A stretch of 64,000 bases of DNA from Miltoncostaea oceani (GTDB lineage Bacteria; Actinomycetota; Thermoleophilia; Miltoncostaeales; Miltoncostaeaceae). The DNA lies in NCBI RefSeq assembly GCF_018141545.1, contig NZ_CP064356.1, positions 2,679,001-2,743,000 of the forward strand, in the 5' to 3' direction. Below, in pieces: positions 50,651 to 59,056 of this stretch. The notes beneath the pieces are model-generated. The model searched no databases. It was not told the origin of the DNA and was given only the letters and a program-made list of their open reading frames with translations. The position numbers and the translations under genes are program-made. Each line of letters begins with the position of its first letter. Position 1 is the stretch's first letter.

Positions 50651-52285
50651 TCAGGCGATGAGCACCTCGCCGGCGTCGCCGTCGACCGTGATCCGCTGGC
50701 CGTCGGCGATCACCTGTGTCGCGATCTTCGTCCCCATGACCGCCGGGATGGCGTACTCCCGGGCCACGATCGCGCCGTGCGCGAGGACGCCACCGGTGTC
50801 GGTGACGAGCCCGGCGATCGAGGCGAAGACCGGCGTCCACGGCGGGGTCGTCGAGCGGCACACGAGGATCTCGCCGGGCTGGACGAGGTGCAGCTCGTCG
50901 ACGGAGCGCACGACGCGTGCCACGCCCTCCACCCGGCCGCGCGACCCCGCCGACCCGCGGAGGACGGCGCCCTCGACCACGGGCGGCCCCGGTGTCCCGA
51001 AGAACTTCGTGAGGCCCGGGTCGACCGGGGCGTCCGGGTCGGGCGGCACGCCGAGGAGGGGCGGCGCCTCGAGCAGGCTGTCCTCGGCGTGGGCGCGCCG
51101 TCCCGCCTGGGCGCGGGCCGTCAGGTCCGCGCCGGCGACGCCGTCGCGGAGCGCGTCGAGGTCCAGGTACCAGACGTCGTCGGTCGCCCCCAGGCGGCCG
51201 CGGCCCACGAGGTCGACCGCGAGGCGCTGGAACGCCCGGCGGGTCGCCCCCGCCAGGGAGCGCTGGTCGATGTGGAAGGCGTGGTCCTCCTCCAGCGGCC
51301 AGGCCGCCCGCGCCGTGTCGAGCGCGTGGTCGAACGCGGCGCGCAGCCCGGCGTCGTCCCCGATCCGCGCGCGTGCCGCGTCGACCAGCGCCTCCGCCTC
51401 CGCCAGGTGGGCGGCACGCTGCCCCTCGGGGTCGGCGGCCTCGGCCGCGAGGTAGCGGCGCAGGTTCTCCACGGCGAACGACGGCTCCTCGATCCAGGTG
51501 GGCGCCGCGAGCTCGAGCGCCTGGGCGCGGTGGCCGTACTCGGCGAGGAACGCCTCGAAGCGCTCCCGCCATGCGCGCCCCTCGGGGCTGTGGTCGAGGG
51601 CGTCGAGCGCGGCACCGGGCGTGCCGCCGGCGAGCGCCTGCGCCACGGCCGGTGTGCGCCGCGCCTCCTGGGCGAGGTCCCACAGGGCGCGGTCGGCCTC
51701 GAGGCTCTTGTTCGGGATGCCCTGGAGGCAGCGGTACGGCTCCATCTCCTCGGTGGTGCCGGTCACCTGCGTGTAGATGCCCGAGAAGCGCTCCCCGGCG
51801 GCCAGCTTGGGGAACACGACGAGGAAGTGGATGCGCCAGATCTCGATCTCGATCTCGACGAGGCGGTCGAGCGCCGCGCGCGCGGAGTCGGCGTCGCCCG
51901 AGAAGTCGAGCGACTCGATCTCGTCGGTCAGGCGCCGGACGGCGGGCAGGTACTCGGTCTCCCACCGTCGCCCCAGGTTGTCCATGTGGTCGCCCATCAC
52001 GGGCATGTGCTGCTCCATGCGCGCGCCCAGCTCCCCGGGCGGCACGGCGAGCACCGGGCTGTTGTAGACCCAGCCGTTGAACGCCGTGTGCCGCAGGGTG
52101 GCGAGCGGCGAGACCATCGCCTCGCAGGCGGCGGCCACGCCGGGCTCGAGGCACTCGCGCAGGAACGCCGACGTGAGGGGCGTCACCGGCGCGGGGAAGT
52201 GCATCGGGTCGCGGAACCAGGTGAGGCCCGCGTCGGCCGGGTCGCGCCAGGCGACGGGGAATGAGGTGGTGGCCTGCGACGTCAT
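50651..52285 (-). CDS. PEP-utilising enzyme, swivelling His domain (Rph C-terminal half-like)
   Basis: The 544-residue protein has a long helical first part resembling the drug-binding domain of rifampicin phosphotransferase and ends with the PEP-utiliser swivelling domain: GEILVCRSTTPPWTPVFASI, then TDTGGVLAHGAIVAREYAIP, whose His would carry phosphate. No ATP-grasp domain is present; that is encoded by the next gene upstream (52305-53192). The two together would equal one full-length phosphotransferase of the PEP synthase/Rph type. The substrate is an inference. Confidence 0.82.
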   Translation of the reverse strand: MTSQATTSFPVAWRDPADAGLTWFRDPMHFPAPVTPLTSAFLRECLEPGVAAACEAMVSPLATLRHTAFNGWVYNSPVLAVPPGELGARMEQHMPVMGDHMDNLGRRWETEYLPAVRRLTDEIESLDFSGDADSARAALDRLVEIEIEIWRIHFLVVFPKLAAGERFSGIYTQVTGTTEEMEPYRCLQGIPNKSLEADRALWDLAQEARRTPAVAQALAGGTPGAALDALDHSPEGRAWRERFEAFLAEYGHRAQALELAAPTWIEEPSFAVENLRRYLAAEAADPEGQRAAHLAEAEALVDAARARIGDDAGLRAAFDHALDTARAAWPLEEDHAFHIDQRSLAGATRRAFQRLAVDLVGRGRLGATDDVWYLDLDALRDGVAGADLTARAQAGRRAHAEDSLLEAPPLLGVPPDPDAPVDPGLTKFFGTPGPPVVEGAVLRGSAGSRGRVEGVARVVRSVDELHLVQPGEILVCRSTTPPWTPVFASIAGLVTDTGGVLAHGAIVAREYAIPAVMGTKIATQVIADGQRITVDGDAGEVLIA

Positions 52286-52304
52286 GGTGCGGTGTCCCCC
52301 TCGG

Positions 52305-53192
52305 TCATGGGTGTCCCGCGGGCATCGCGTCGATGCGGGCGGGATCCGGTCCGCCGAGGGCCGTCATCGGGCGGCACTGCAGCCACACGACACGGCCGTC
52401 GACGATGCTGAACTCGCAGTCGGCGGGGAGGCCGAGCGCCTCCTCGCAGCGCACCAGCCCGTCGTGCACGGCGGCGAGCTGCGCCTCCCCGAGGACGCGT
52501 GCGCCGCGGCGCACGTCCGGCACCGCCACCTCGGCGACGCCGTCGCCCCCCATCACGAGCATGGTGTCCATGTCACCCGGCGTGAACCCGGCGAGCCGGC
52601 CGTCGCGGGTGAGCCGGTAGTCGTCGGGCGTCACGAGGCCGCTCACGAGCAGCTCGCCGAGCCCCCACGCCGCGTTCACCACCATGGTCCCCGGGTCGCC
52701 CGTGACGGGGTCGCGGCTCATGCCGACGCCGGACGCCTCGCCGCAGGCGAGGCGCTGCACGATCACGGCCATCGCGACGTCGCCGGCGTGGCCGCGATGG
52801 GCGCGGTACGCCACCGCGCGCGGGTCGGACGCCGACGCCCAGCACTCCTCGATCGCGGCGAGCGTCCCATCGACGCCGCGGACGCCGAGTCGGGTGAGGT
52901 ACTGGCCGGCGTGGGAGTGCTCGACGCCGTCCTCGGCCGTCGCCGACGAGCGGACCGCGAGCGGCGCGTCCCCCATCGCGCCGACGAGGTCGGCGACGAC
53001 GCGCGCCGCCGCGCCGGGGAGCCGGCCCGCGGCCGCGGCGCGGTGCACGGTGGTCGTGACCACGAACCCCTCGGGCGCCGTCAACCCCGCCCGGGCGATC
53101 GTGGCGAACCCGCGCGCCTTACCGCCGATGAGGTCGGGAGGGGTCCCGCCCACCTGCGAGAGGGGGATCACGTCGGGCGTCGCGCGGCTCAT
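52305..53192 (-). CDS. PEP/pyruvate-binding ATP-grasp protein (Rph N-terminal half-like)
   Basis: The 295-residue protein is the ATP-binding (PPDK_N) half of a PEP-utilising enzyme: GGKARGFATIARAGLTAPEG, LAVRSSATAEDGVEHSHAGQ, AVIVQRLACGEASGVGMSRD and CEFSIVDGRVVWLQCRPMTA are the family landmarks. ATG at 53192 is preferred over GTG at 53198. It ends 19 bases before the swivelling-domain gene, so the pair forms a split phosphotransferase. A TetR gene is divergent and the operator at 53281-53296 lies between. Confidence 0.87.
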   Translation of the reverse strand: MSRATPDVIPLSQVGGTPPDLIGGKARGFATIARAGLTAPEGFVVTTTVHRAAAAGRLPGAAARVVADLVGAMGDAPLAVRSSATAEDGVEHSHAGQYLTRLGVRGVDGTLAAIEECWASASDPRAVAYRAHRGHAGDVAMAVIVQRLACGEASGVGMSRDPVTGDPGTMVVNAAWGLGELLVSGLVTPDDYRLTRDGRLAGFTPGDMDTMLVMGGDGVAEVAVPDVRRGARVLGEAQLAAVHDGLVRCEEALGLPADCEFSIVDGRVVWLQCRPMTALGGPDPARIDAMPAGHP

Positions 53193-53280
53193 GTTCACAC
53201 GAACGTAACACCGGTCCCCGCTCCGGCGATACCGCGGATCGACGCGGAGGACCGCGCCCCGGCCCCCTCCCCTCCCATTC

Positions 53281-53296
53281 GTGAACTGTGATTCAC
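53281..53296. promoter_or_regulatory. TetR operator-like palindrome
   Basis: GTGAA-CTGTGA-TTCAC is a perfect 5-base inverted repeat with a 6-base spacer, 7 bases before the GTG of the TetR gene and between it and the divergent split-phosphotransferase operon. It is the natural operator for that repressor. Confidence 0.55.
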
Positions 53297-53303
53297 TAAC
53301 GGG

Positions 53304-53894
53304 GTGTCCCGGCCCCGCACCGTCTCCGACGAGCACCTCCTGAGCGCCGCGTCGGCGGCGATCGGGCGGCACGGGCCGTCGTTCACGCTCGCCGACGTCG
53401 GGCGCGAGGCGGGGGTGGCGGCGGCGACGCTCGTGCAGCGGTTCGGGTCGAAGGTGGCGATGCTCGCCGCGCTCGCCGAGGCCGGGTCGGCACAGGGGCT
53501 CGCGGCGATGCGCGACGCCGCCTCCTCCTCGCCCCCGGGCGCCCCCGCCGTCGCCGCCGCCCTCCGCGCCGCCGCCGCCGGCCTCGACGACCCCGCGACC
53601 GCCCCGAACCACCTCGCGCAGCTCGGCGCCGACCTCGCCGACCCCGTCCTCCGCGCCTCCGTCCGCGACGACCAGCGGGCCGTCCGCGACGAGGTCGCCC
53701 GCCTCGTCGCCGACGCCCCAGGCCTCGGCCGCGCCCCCTCCCCCGCCGACGCCGCCGACGCCCTCGTCGCGATGTGGAACGGGACCCTCCTCGCCTGGTC
53801 CCTCGACCCGGCGGGCGCACTCGGCGACCGCCTCGACGCGGCGCTCGGCCACCTCATGGCCGCCTGGGCCGACACCACGGAGGCACGCGCATGA
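53304..53894 (+). CDS. TetR-family repressor
   Basis: The 196-residue regulator has the TetR helix-turn-helix (LLSAASAAIGRHGPSFTLAD then GREAGVAAATLVQRFGSKVA) and an Ala-rich ligand-binding domain. The start is GTG at 53304. It overlaps the following SDR gene by 4 bases (ATGA) and is divergent from the PEP-utilising operon, which it likely controls with its own unit. Confidence 0.92.
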   Translation: MSRPRTVSDEHLLSAASAAIGRHGPSFTLADVGREAGVAAATLVQRFGSKVAMLAALAEAGSAQGLAAMRDAASSSPPGAPAVAAALRAAAAGLDDPATAPNHLAQLGADLADPVLRASVRDDQRAVRDEVARLVADAPGLGRAPSPADAADALVAMWNGTLLAWSLDPAGALGDRLDAALGHLMAAWADTTEARA

Positions 53895-54799
53895 CCGACG
53901 CACCACGGGTGGCCGTCGTCGCCGGGGCGACCCGGGGCGCCGGCCGCGCGATCGCCATCGCCCTCGGGGCCCTCGGCGCCACCGTCTACTGCACCGGCCG
54001 GAGCACCCGCGAGGGCCGCTCCGAGATGGACCGGCCCGAGACGATCGAGGGCACCGCGGACCGCGTGGACGCCGCCGGCGGGCGCGGCGTCGCGGTGCGC
54101 TGCGACCACACCGCACCCGCCGCCGTCGCCGCGCTCCGCGACCGCATCCTCCGCGACGAGGGCGGGCGGCTCGACGTGCTCGTCAACGACGTCTGGGGCG
54201 GCGACCACCTCGTCCAGTGGGACGGCCCCTTCTGGGAGCACGACCTCGAGCGCTCCCTGAAGGCGGTCCGCAACGGCATCGAGAGCCACCTCGTCACCTC
54301 CCACGCCCTCGCCCCCCTGATGGTCGGCGCGGGCTCCGGCCTGGTGGTGGAGGTGACCGACGGCGTCCGCGACGACTACCGCGGGTCCCTCTACTACGAC
54401 CTCGTGAAGGCGGCGGTCATCCGCCTCGCCCGGGCGCAGGCCCACGAGCTCGGCCCGCGCGGCGTCACCGCCGTCGCGCTCACCCCCGGCTTCCTGCGCT
54501 CCGAGGCGATGCTCGAGCACTTCGGCGTCACCGAGGAGACGTGGCGGGACGCCGTCGCCGCCGACCCCCACTTCGCGGTCTCCGAGAGCCCCGCCTATGT
54601 CGGCCGCGCCGTCGCCGCCCTCGCGACCGACCCCGACGTCGCCCGCCACGCCGGGGGCGCCCTCTCGTCGTGGGGCCTCGCCGCCGAGTACGGCATCGAC
54701 GACGTCGACGGCTCGCGACCCGACTGGGGCCGCTGGCACGCCGAGGTGCTCGACGGCGGCCGCGACCCCCGCGCGACGGACCCGGCCGCCTACCGGTGA
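53891..54799 (+). CDS. Short-chain dehydrogenase/reductase
   Basis: The 302-residue enzyme has the SDR motif AGATRGAGRAIAIALG, close to the GxxxGxG pattern, an NDV segment (LVNDVWGGD) in place of NAG, and the YDLVK pair in YYDLVKAAVIRLARAQ with the Tyr and Lys of the active site. Before them VVEVTDGVRDDY lacks the usual Ser at that exact place. The long C-terminus is typical of DHRS1-like SDRs. It forms an operon with the TetR gene. The substrate is unknown. Confidence 0.88.
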   Translation: MTDAPRVAVVAGATRGAGRAIAIALGALGATVYCTGRSTREGRSEMDRPETIEGTADRVDAAGGRGVAVRCDHTAPAAVAALRDRILRDEGGRLDVLVNDVWGGDHLVQWDGPFWEHDLERSLKAVRNGIESHLVTSHALAPLMVGAGSGLVVEVTDGVRDDYRGSLYYDLVKAAVIRLARAQAHELGPRGVTAVALTPGFLRSEAMLEHFGVTEETWRDAVAADPHFAVSESPAYVGRAVAALATDPDVARHAGGALSSWGLAAEYGIDDVDGSRPDWGRWHAEVLDGGRDPRATDPAAYR

Positions 54800-54824
54800 C
54801 CGGCGGCGCCCGGGTCCGCGGCGG

Positions 54825-55271
54825 CTACTGGACGGCGAACTCCGTGTAGTACACGTCGAGGATCTTCAGGTCCGTGTGCTTGTTGACCTCGGCGACGATC
54901 TGCTTCTTCACCGACGCGCGCCCCCTCGGGTGGGACAGCTCCGCGCTGGTGTGCTTCTGGAGGGTCGCGATGACGATGTCGCGCAGCTCCGGGTCGGCCT
55001 CGATCACGACGGGGTCGGCGCCCTCGGAGGCCGGGACCTCCGCCGCCGACAGCATCGACACCCGCAGCGCGATGCCGACCTTCGCGAAGTGGGGGGCGTC
55101 GCCGCCGTCGGCGAGGTTCACCACGAACGGCTCGCTCATGGTGTAGATCGGCCCCGGCTCCTTCGCGAGCGCCTTCTCGTCCGGCGGCGCGGGGGCGAGC
55201 AGGAACATCTTCGCGACCACGGCCAGGACCAGCAGCAGCACCGGGCCGATGATCAACAGCTTCTTCTTCAC
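54825..55271 (-). CDS. fliL: Flagellar basal body protein FliL
   Basis: The 148-residue protein has one N-terminal membrane helix (KLLIIGPVLLLVLAVVAKMF) and a periplasmic FliL domain ending in LKILDVYYTEFAVQ. FliL stabilises the stator ring around the motor. It is last in the flbD-motA-motB-fliL operon. Confidence 0.93.
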   Translation of the reverse strand: MKKKLLIIGPVLLLVLAVVAKMFLLAPAPPDEKALAKEPGPIYTMSEPFVVNLADGGDAPHFAKVGIALRVSMLSAAEVPASEGADPVVIEADPELRDIVIATLQKHTSAELSHPRGRASVKKQIVAEVNKHTDLKILDVYYTEFAVQ

Positions 55272-55295
55272 GACGGGGCTCCTGCGGGGTCGGGG

Positions 55296-56114
55296 CTAGC
55301 CGCCGAGGGAGGCGGCGGGGGACTGGTCGGGGGCGCCCTGCAGCCGCAGGACGTAGATCTCGACGCGGCGGTTCCGTGAGCGGCCGTCTGCCGAGTCGTT
55401 GTCGGCGATCGGGCGGGTGTCGCCGTACGCGGCGCCCTGGAGGCGCGAATCGGGGACGCCGGCGGCGATCAGGGTCCGCACCACGGCGCTCGCGCGGATC
55501 GCGGAGAGGTCCCAGTTCGAGGGGAACTGCGCCGTCGCGATGGGGGTGTCGTCGGTGTGGCCCTCGACCCGGATCGGGTTCGGCAGGCCCCGCAGCGACG
55601 CGGCGATCGGGGCGAGGACGCGGGCGCCCTCGGCGCGCAGGACCGCCTGGCCCGGGTCGAATAGGACGCCGTCGGTCTCAAGCCGCACGCCGAGGCCCCG
55701 CTCGTTGACCTCCAGCTTCACGTTGTCGGCGAGCCCCGCCTCCTTCAGGCGCTTCTCGATCGCCTCGCCGGCGGCCTTCAGCTGCGCGGACTCGAGGATC
55801 TGGCCGGGCGAGGCGTCGGTGAGGTTGACGCCGCCGACCGACGGGACCTCGGGGGCGATCTGGCTCGTCGGCGTGTCCACCACCGGCGACGGCGACCCCG
55901 GGGAGGTGGTGAGGACGCTCGCCCCGCCGCTCGCGAGGCCGCTGTTGAAGGCGTCGGTGAGGCTCTCCTTGAGGACCTCGAACTTCGCGGTGTTCACGAC
56001 GGAGATCGAGAACAGCACCATGAAGAGCACGTACATCAGCGTGAGGACGTCGGCGTACGTGATCAGCCAGCGCTCGTCGGGGTGCTCCTCGTGGCGCTGC
56101 TTGCGCTTCGCCAC
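55296..56114 (-). CDS. motB: Stator protein MotB
   Basis: The 272-residue stator subunit has the single membrane helix with the proton-binding Asp in ITYADVLTLMYVLFMVLFSI, a plug/linker region, and a C-terminal OmpA-like peptidoglycan domain (IRVEGHTDDTPI, LSAIRASAVVRTLIAAG). It begins 3 bases after motA. Confidence 0.96.
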   Translation of the reverse strand: MAKRKQRHEEHPDERWLITYADVLTLMYVLFMVLFSISVVNTAKFEVLKESLTDAFNSGLASGGASVLTTSPGSPSPVVDTPTSQIAPEVPSVGGVNLTDASPGQILESAQLKAAGEAIEKRLKEAGLADNVKLEVNERGLGVRLETDGVLFDPGQAVLRAEGARVLAPIAASLRGLPNPIRVEGHTDDTPIATAQFPSNWDLSAIRASAVVRTLIAAGVPDSRLQGAAYGDTRPIADNDSADGRSRNRRVEIYVLRLQGAPDQSPAASLGG

Positions 56115-56117
56115 GGG

Positions 56118-56933
56118 TCAGGCCGCCTCGGCGACGGGCTCGCGCGCCCCGGACGGGGCGTCGGCGCCGGCCTCGTCGCCCTCGGTGTCGCGGGCGGCGG
56201 GCGGGAGGAAGCTCCACAGCTTCTCCGCGAGGATGCGCGGGTTGTCGCCGCTCTGGATCGAGAGGACGCCCTCGATGACGAGCAGTCGCTCGCTGGCCTC
56301 CTGGGCCGTCTTCTTCTTCAGGGCGTTCGCGATCGGCAGGAACACCACGTTCGCGGCGGCGACGCCGTAGAACGTCGCGAGGAACGCCGCGGAGATCGAC
56401 GGGCCGAGGGTGTCGGGCTTGTCGAGGTGCTGGAGCACGCCGACGAGCGAGAGGACGGTGGCGAGGATGCCGATCGTCGGCGCGAACGCGCCGCCCTGCT
56501 TGAACATGTCCTGGTTCTTGTGGTGGCGCTCGTCCATCGCGTCGAGCTCGGTCTCGAGGATGTCCTTGACCAGCTCGGGGTCGGTGCCGTCCACCACCAG
56601 GCGGATGCCCTTGCCGAGGAACTTGTCCTCCGAGTTGCGGGCGTCCTCCTCGAGCACCAGCAGCCCCTCGCGGCGGGCCTTCTCGCTGAAGCCGACGAGC
56701 GTCCGGATCAGCTCCGGCCGGTTGTCCGGCAGCTCCTTCAACGACGCCATCGTCAGCTTGATCATCGAGATCGTCTCCTTCATCCCGAAGGAGGCGATCA
56801 GGATGCAGGCGGTGCCGCCGACGACCATGAGGAAGGCCGGCGGGCTGATGATGCCCGCGATCGTGCCGCCCTTCATGATCATCCCGACGATGATGAAGAC
56901 CCAGGCGCCGACCAGTCCGATCAGGGGGGACAT
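56118..56933 (-). CDS. motA: Stator protein MotA
   Basis: The 271-residue protein has four membrane helices, with VGAWVFIIVGMIMKGGTIAG first and TIGILATVLSLVGVLQHL and ISAAFLATFYGVAAANVVFL last, the ion-channel pair. The cytosolic loop that touches FliG contains EKARREGLLVLEEDAR. With MotB it drives rotation. It follows flbD by 19 bases. Confidence 0.96.
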   Translation of the reverse strand: MSPLIGLVGAWVFIIVGMIMKGGTIAGIISPPAFLMVVGGTACILIASFGMKETISMIKLTMASLKELPDNRPELIRTLVGFSEKARREGLLVLEEDARNSEDKFLGKGIRLVVDGTDPELVKDILETELDAMDERHHKNQDMFKQGGAFAPTIGILATVLSLVGVLQHLDKPDTLGPSISAAFLATFYGVAAANVVFLPIANALKKKTAQEASERLLVIEGVLSIQSGDNPRILAEKLWSFLPPAARDTEGDEAGADAPSGAREPVAEAA

Positions 56934-56952
56934 GTGTGGTGCTCCCCCGGAC

Positions 56953-57171
56953 CTAGGCCGTCAGCTGCGGGATGCGCGAGAGGTGGTTGCCGCTCGCGAC
57001 GAGGCGCCGGTACTCGATGGCGGCGTCGACGACCTCGCCGACGGACTCCATCACCAGGATCTGGCGGCGGTCCATCATGATGATGTGGGTGTCCGGCGTG
57101 GCCTCGATGGTGAGGATGAGATCCGCGTTGAGCGTCATCTCGTCGCCGTTGAGGCGGTGAAGGGTGATCAC
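56953..57171 (-). CDS. flbD: FlbD family flagellar protein
   Basis: This 72-residue protein matches the small FlbD family found just before motA in Firmicutes and related bacteria: MITLHRLNGDEMTLNADLIL then IEATPDTHIIMMD and a helical tail. It is not the FlbD transcription factor of Caulobacter. Its function is not established. It is the first gene after the sigma-28-like promoter at 57229-57254. Confidence 0.9.
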   Translation of the reverse strand: MITLHRLNGDEMTLNADLILTIEATPDTHIIMMDRRQILVMESVGEVVDAAIEYRRLVASGNHLSRIPQLTA

Positions 57172-57228
57172 GGTGTCCTCCGGTGCGAGGGCGGGCCGGG
57201 GCCGGCGGGGGCGGTCGCGCCCCCCGTC

Positions 57229-57254
57229 TATCGGTCTCCCGGCCCGCCGGTTGA
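57229..57254 (-). promoter_or_regulatory. Sigma-28-like promoter of flbD-motA-motB-fliL
   Basis: Minus strand TCAA-N16-CCGATA, a full match, about 58 bases before flbD and 21 bases after the flgE stop. It marks the motor genes as a separate late unit within the larger string. Confidence 0.8.
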
Positions 57255-57274
57255 GCGGTTGGGCCGTCCGGGGC

Positions 57275-58132
57275 CTAGCGCTTCAGGTTGACCAGCTCGC
57301 TGAGCATCTCGTCGGACGTCGTGATCGCCCGTCCGTTCGCCTGGAAGCCGCGCTGCGCGATGATCATGTTGGTGAACTCGAGCGCCAGGTCGACGTTGCT
57401 CATCTCGAGGGCGCCCGGCACGACGGCGCCGTGACCGGCGACGCCGCCCGGCGCGCCGACGACGGCGGGGCCGGAGTTGTTCGAGACGCGCCACATGTTG
57501 TCGCCGGCGCGCTCCAGGCCCGGGGCGTTCGCGAACTTCGCGAGGCTCAGCGTCCCGATGAGGGTGGCGACGCCCGCCGTCGAGACGGCGGTGACGCCGC
57601 CGGCCGCGTCCACGTTGATGGCGGCGGTGGTGGCGGGGTCGACCTGCAGGCGGCCGACGTTGCCCGTGGCGTCCACGATGCCGAGGACGTACTGGCCCTT
57701 CGTGGTGACGAGGTGGCCGGCGCTGTCGAACGAGAAGTTCCCGGCGCGGGTGTACTGCTCGCCGCCGGCGGTCTGGTCGTTGCCGCCCGCGCCGCCGAAA
57801 GTGGAGCCGGCGGCCGCGACGCGGAAGAACCCGTCGCCCTGGATCATCATGTCGGTGACGACGCCGGTGGACTGGGCGTTGCCCTGCGTCATCAGCGTGT
57901 CGATCGAGTTGAGCGACATCCCGAGGCCCACCTGGCGCGGGTTGGTGCCGCCGATGCTCGGGGGCACCGGCGCGCCCGCGCCGGAGAGGTTCTGGTAGAG
58001 CGAGTCCTTGAAGGACGTGCGCTGCGCCTTGAAGCCGAACGTGTTGACGTTCGAGATGTTCGAGGCGAGCGTGTCCATCATCGTCTGGTGGTTACGCAGG
58101 CCCGACACCGCGGCGAACATGGAGCGCATCAT
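57275..58132 (-). CDS. flgE: Flagellar hook protein FlgE-type
   Basis: The 285-residue protein has the rod/hook N-terminus (FAAVSGLRNHQTMMDTLASN then ISNVNTFGFKAQRTSF) and C-terminus (NVDLALEFTNMIIAQRGFQA then NGRAITTSDEMLSEL), the helices that pack into the hook tube. It is short for FlgE, so the outer domains are small; FlgG-like rod protein is the alternative. Position after flgD supports hook protein. Confidence 0.9.
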   Translation of the reverse strand: MMRSMFAAVSGLRNHQTMMDTLASNISNVNTFGFKAQRTSFKDSLYQNLSGAGAPVPPSIGGTNPRQVGLGMSLNSIDTLMTQGNAQSTGVVTDMMIQGDGFFRVAAAGSTFGGAGGNDQTAGGEQYTRAGNFSFDSAGHLVTTKGQYVLGIVDATGNVGRLQVDPATTAAINVDAAGGVTAVSTAGVATLIGTLSLAKFANAPGLERAGDNMWRVSNNSGPAVVGAPGGVAGHGAVVPGALEMSNVDLALEFTNMIIAQRGFQANGRAITTSDEMLSELVNLKR

Positions 58133-58222
58133 GGGGGTGGGTTTCCTTTCCCTGGGTGTGTCTGCCCCGGACCCCCTCCATGAGGTCCAGCCCGGGACGG
58201 GGTGTCGCGAGGTGCCTCGGGG

Positions 58223-58621
58223 CTAGCTGAGGACCGCGCTGTCGATGTTGGTGAAGACCTGGTCGCGCATGCCGGCCTGGTCGACCGCGGTGATGACGGT
58301 GCGGTTCGCGACCGAGACGACGAACGCCATGCGGTCCATGAGCACGACGCTCTCGCGTCCGCCCTTCGCCGCAAGCTTGTCGACCGCACCCTCGAGGCGC
58401 TGCTGCATCTCGGGGGTGATGCTGATCTCGCGCTGCGACAGCCGCTGGACCGCGTGGGCGCTCCACTTGAGTGCCCCGGCCTGACCGGCGGGCTGCAGCT
58501 TCGTGCTGAGCAGCCGGTCGAAACCCGGTGCGGCGGCCGTGTCGGCCCGGCGCGCCGGGGTGGTGGCGGCCGCGCCCCCGAGGGGGCCGGCCGGCGCGAT
58601 GCGGTGGGCCTCGACGCTCAC
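58223..58621 (-). CDS. Flagellar operon protein, TIGR02530 family
   Basis: The 132-residue protein fits the TIGR02530 family of conserved flagellar-operon proteins found between flgD and flgE: ALKWSAHAVQRLSQREISIT, then GGRESVVLMDRMAFVVSVAN, RTVITAVDQAG and VFTNIDSAVLS at the end. The molecular role is not known. It overlaps flgD by 4 bases. Confidence 0.9.
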   Translation of the reverse strand: MSVEAHRIAPAGPLGGAAATTPARRADTAAAPGFDRLLSTKLQPAGQAGALKWSAHAVQRLSQREISITPEMQQRLEGAVDKLAAKGGRESVVLMDRMAFVVSVANRTVITAVDQAGMRDQVFTNIDSAVLS

Positions 58622-59046
58622 GGCCCCACCGTGGTGACGCGCGAGACGTCCACGGACACGCCGCCGACGATGAGGCTGAGCGAGCGGCCGTCACCACCGA
58701 CCCGCAGGCTCTCGACCGTCCCGCTGACGGGGGTCGTGGAGCCCTCGGGCGTGTAGGTGACGTTCTTGCCGATCAGCGACGCGCCCTGGGAGAGCTGGCT
58801 GCTCATGGACATGGCCTTCATGTCCTTCGCCAGGTTCGTGATCTGCTCGAGCTGCGAGAACTGCGCCATCTGGGCGATGAACTCGGTGTCCTTCATCGGC
58901 TCGAGCGGGTTCTGGCCCTTGATCTGACCGGCGAGGATCTTCAGGAAGCCGTCCGACGAGAAGATGTCGGTCTGCTCCTTCGGGGCCGGGGTGGTCGGGG
59001 CCGGCACGTACGGGCCGGTGACGGCGGGCGTGGTGATGGGCGGCAT
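58618..59046 (-). CDS. flgD: Hook capping/assembly protein FlgD
   Basis: The 142-residue protein has the FlgD N-terminus (FLKILAGQIKGQNPLEPMKD then TEFIAQMAQFSQLEQI), which is the scaffold for hook subunit addition, and a short C-terminal beta domain (LIGKNVTYTPEGSTTPVSGT). It lacks the longer FlgD Ig-like domains. The frame opens at 59172; ATG at 59046 has a TAGGAGGG ribosome site that contains the fliK stop. Confidence 0.92.
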   Translation of the reverse strand: MPPITTPAVTGPYVPAPTTPAPKEQTDIFSSDGFLKILAGQIKGQNPLEPMKDTEFIAQMAQFSQLEQITNLAKDMKAMSMSSQLSQGASLIGKNVTYTPEGSTTPVSGTVESLRVGGDGRSLSLIVGGVSVDVSRVTTVGP

Positions 59047-59056
59047 CCGTGCCCTC

